From Jannaschia maritima (lineage in GTDB: Bacteria > Pseudomonadota > Alphaproteobacteria > Rhodobacterales > Rhodobacteraceae): a stretch of 64,000 bases of DNA. The position numbers and the translations under genes were made by a program. A model generated the notes under the pieces. It made no database searches. It saw only the letters and a list, made by a program, of their open reading frames with translations, and was not told the DNA's origin. Shown here piece after piece: positions 63,336 through 64,000 of this stretch. Numbering within the stretch: the first letter of the stretch is position 1; each line of letters opens with the position of its first letter. The stretch lies in assembly GCF_030973515.1 (NCBI RefSeq), contig NZ_JARGZA010000009.1:107596-171595 (forward strand), given 5' to 3'.

Positions 63336-63923
63336 GGCATCGCGGCGGGGTCGGCCGTTCTCCGGGCGTTTTCGCTGCGGTGCGGCGGAAAGGTCGGCGG
63401 CGTCGGTGGGACCGGGGGTGGCCAGGTGGTCAGTATGACCGCGAGCGGGGGTTCGGGGCAAGTCGGGCGTCGGGCTGCGAAGATAGGGGTTCGGGGGGTT
63501 CGGTTCGTGGTCCGGTGGCGTGGAGGGGATGCGCCGGACGCGGAGGGCGGGTGTCTGCCGCGCGTCTGCTCCGCGTCTGCGATGCGTCGGACAGGGTTGC
63601 GGGTCGTGGGGGATCACGGGGGTGGGCGATGCGCCGGGGCGGCCCGCGCGTGGGCCGGGGATGTGTGCCGTCGCGGCCCGCCTCCCCCGAACGTGCGAAG
63701 GCCCCCGTGCGGGGGGCCTTCGTTGCGATGTCGTGTGGGGCGCCTGGAATGGCTGCCGTGTGGTCCGGCCGCTCTCGCGGTCGTCGCCTTCGGCGAGACC
63801 GCTGCCGCGGCCGGGCCACCGGCATTCGTCGCCCCGCAGGGACGGACCGCCTCCCCCCTCTCGCGCATCCCTGCGGGATACGCTGCCGGGGTTCGCGCAT
63901 CCGCCCCGGTGGGGCGGCTGCGC
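63336..63923. other. Gene-free region downstream of tuf with a series of hairpins
   Basis: I see no supported gene in these 588 bases. The right half holds four strong inverted repeats: 63696-63722 (CGAAGGCCCCC/GGGGGCCTTCG), 63765-63814 (a three-tier nested stem of 8, 6 and 4 pairs), 63833-63842 with 63868-63877 (10 pairs), and 63901-63917 (CCGCCCC/GGGGCGG) directly after the tuf stop. The left half (63336-63690) is GC-rich with G-runs and nothing recognisable. Confidence 0.6.
63901..63917 (-). terminator. Hairpin directly after tuf
   Basis: CCGCCCC and GGGGCGG pair perfectly with a GGT loop, 6 bases past the tuf stop. There is no U-tract; it may stabilise the message end or be one part of the longer structured region. 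Confidence 0.45.
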
Positions 63924-64000
63924 TTACTCAATGATCTTCGACACGACCCCGGCGCCGACGGTGCGGCCGCCTTCGCGGATGGCGAAGCGCAGGCCGTCCT
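63924..64000 (-). CDS. tuf: Elongation factor Tu, partial: C-terminal end only
   Basis: The last 24 codons before the right edge read GLRFAIREGGRTVGAGVVSK then IIE and TAA, which is the invariant EF-Tu C-terminus that delivers aminoacyl-tRNA to the ribosome. The rest lies outside the window. In many alphaproteobacteria tuf stands next to rpsJ; here about 2.2 kb with three small genes separates them. Confidence 0.95.
   Translation of the reverse strand, partial: DGLRFAIREGGRTVGAGVVSKIIE

Noticed and set aside
63335..63617. N-terminal extension of the hypothetical gene before tuf
   Set aside because: The added 94 codons are Pro/Arg/Thr-rich low-complexity sequence typical of non-coding GC-rich frames.

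Overview
The window is a GC-rich stretch of an alphaproteobacterial chromosome, almost certainly from the Rhodobacterales (Rhodobacter/Roseobacter group). The evidence is a gene-transfer-agent (GTA) terminase at the left edge, a Bzt-type acidic amino acid transporter, a Ccm cytochrome c maturation set, a LuxR/LuxI pair and an alphaproteobacterial S10-spc-alpha ribosomal protein region. Most genes lie on the minus strand, so transcription mainly runs right to left.

Left part (1-16.1 kb). The first genes transcribed away from the window are GTA g1 (small terminase-like) and g2 (large terminase, cut by the edge). Next come mltG and fabF, an enoyl-CoA hydratase, ccmH and ccmF, a GTA-type holin and muramidase lysis pair, a plus-strand Phd/PIN toxin-antitoxin pair with a palindromic operator, ccmE, murI, acpP, fabG and fabD. 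The type II fatty acid synthesis genes (fabD-fabG-acpP and fabF) are therefore split by about 7 kb. After them come a cytochrome b561-YceI fusion, bioY and a short-chain dehydrogenase.

Middle (15.3-42.4 kb). A branched-chain amino acid ABC operon (livK, livG, livF, livH, livM) carries four small secreted cysteine-containing proteins between livF and livH, and two unknown genes at its end. A plus-strand trio (small membrane protein, YbjQ-like, DUF1638) is coupled by GTGA overlaps. It is followed by a hypothetical gene, purL, a thermonuclease and a DUF1330 gene. The reductive pyrimidine catabolism genes preT and preA are separated by a secreted protein and a sulfotransferase. Then come bztABCD, an ATP12 chaperone, an RluC-type pseudouridine synthase, fluC/crcB, rarA, and a luxR-luxI quorum-sensing pair whose luxI starts with TTG.

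Right part (42.5-64 kb). The ribosomal superoperon reads, in transcription order, rpsJ, rplC, rplD, rplW, [insert], rplB, rpsS, rplV, rpsC, rplP, [insert], rpmC, rpsQ, rplN, rplX, rplE, rpsN, rpsH, rplF, rplR, [relic], rpsE, rpmD, rplO, secY, adk, rpsM, rpsK, rpoA, rplQ. It is interrupted three times. A secreted trypsin-like protease and a family 25 glycosyltransferase lie between rplW and rplB. A 2.5 kb island lies between rplP and rpmC, holding a secreted VPLPA-type protein, a 2OG-Fe(II) oxygenase, a membrane protein and a duplicated oxygenase fragment. A decayed coiled-coil gene lies between rplR and rpsE. Hairpins or terminators border the first two inserts. The 3' end of tuf is at the right edge, separated from rpsJ by a Tat-exported MsrB-like protein, a small secreted protein, a hypothetical gene and about 590 bp rich in nested hairpins.

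No CRISPR array, insertion sequence, rRNA or tRNA gene was found. The most notable material is not one new machine but accessory genes lodged inside normally rigid housekeeping operons, plus the co-occurrence of GTA genes, a GTA-type lysis module and a quorum-sensing pair.
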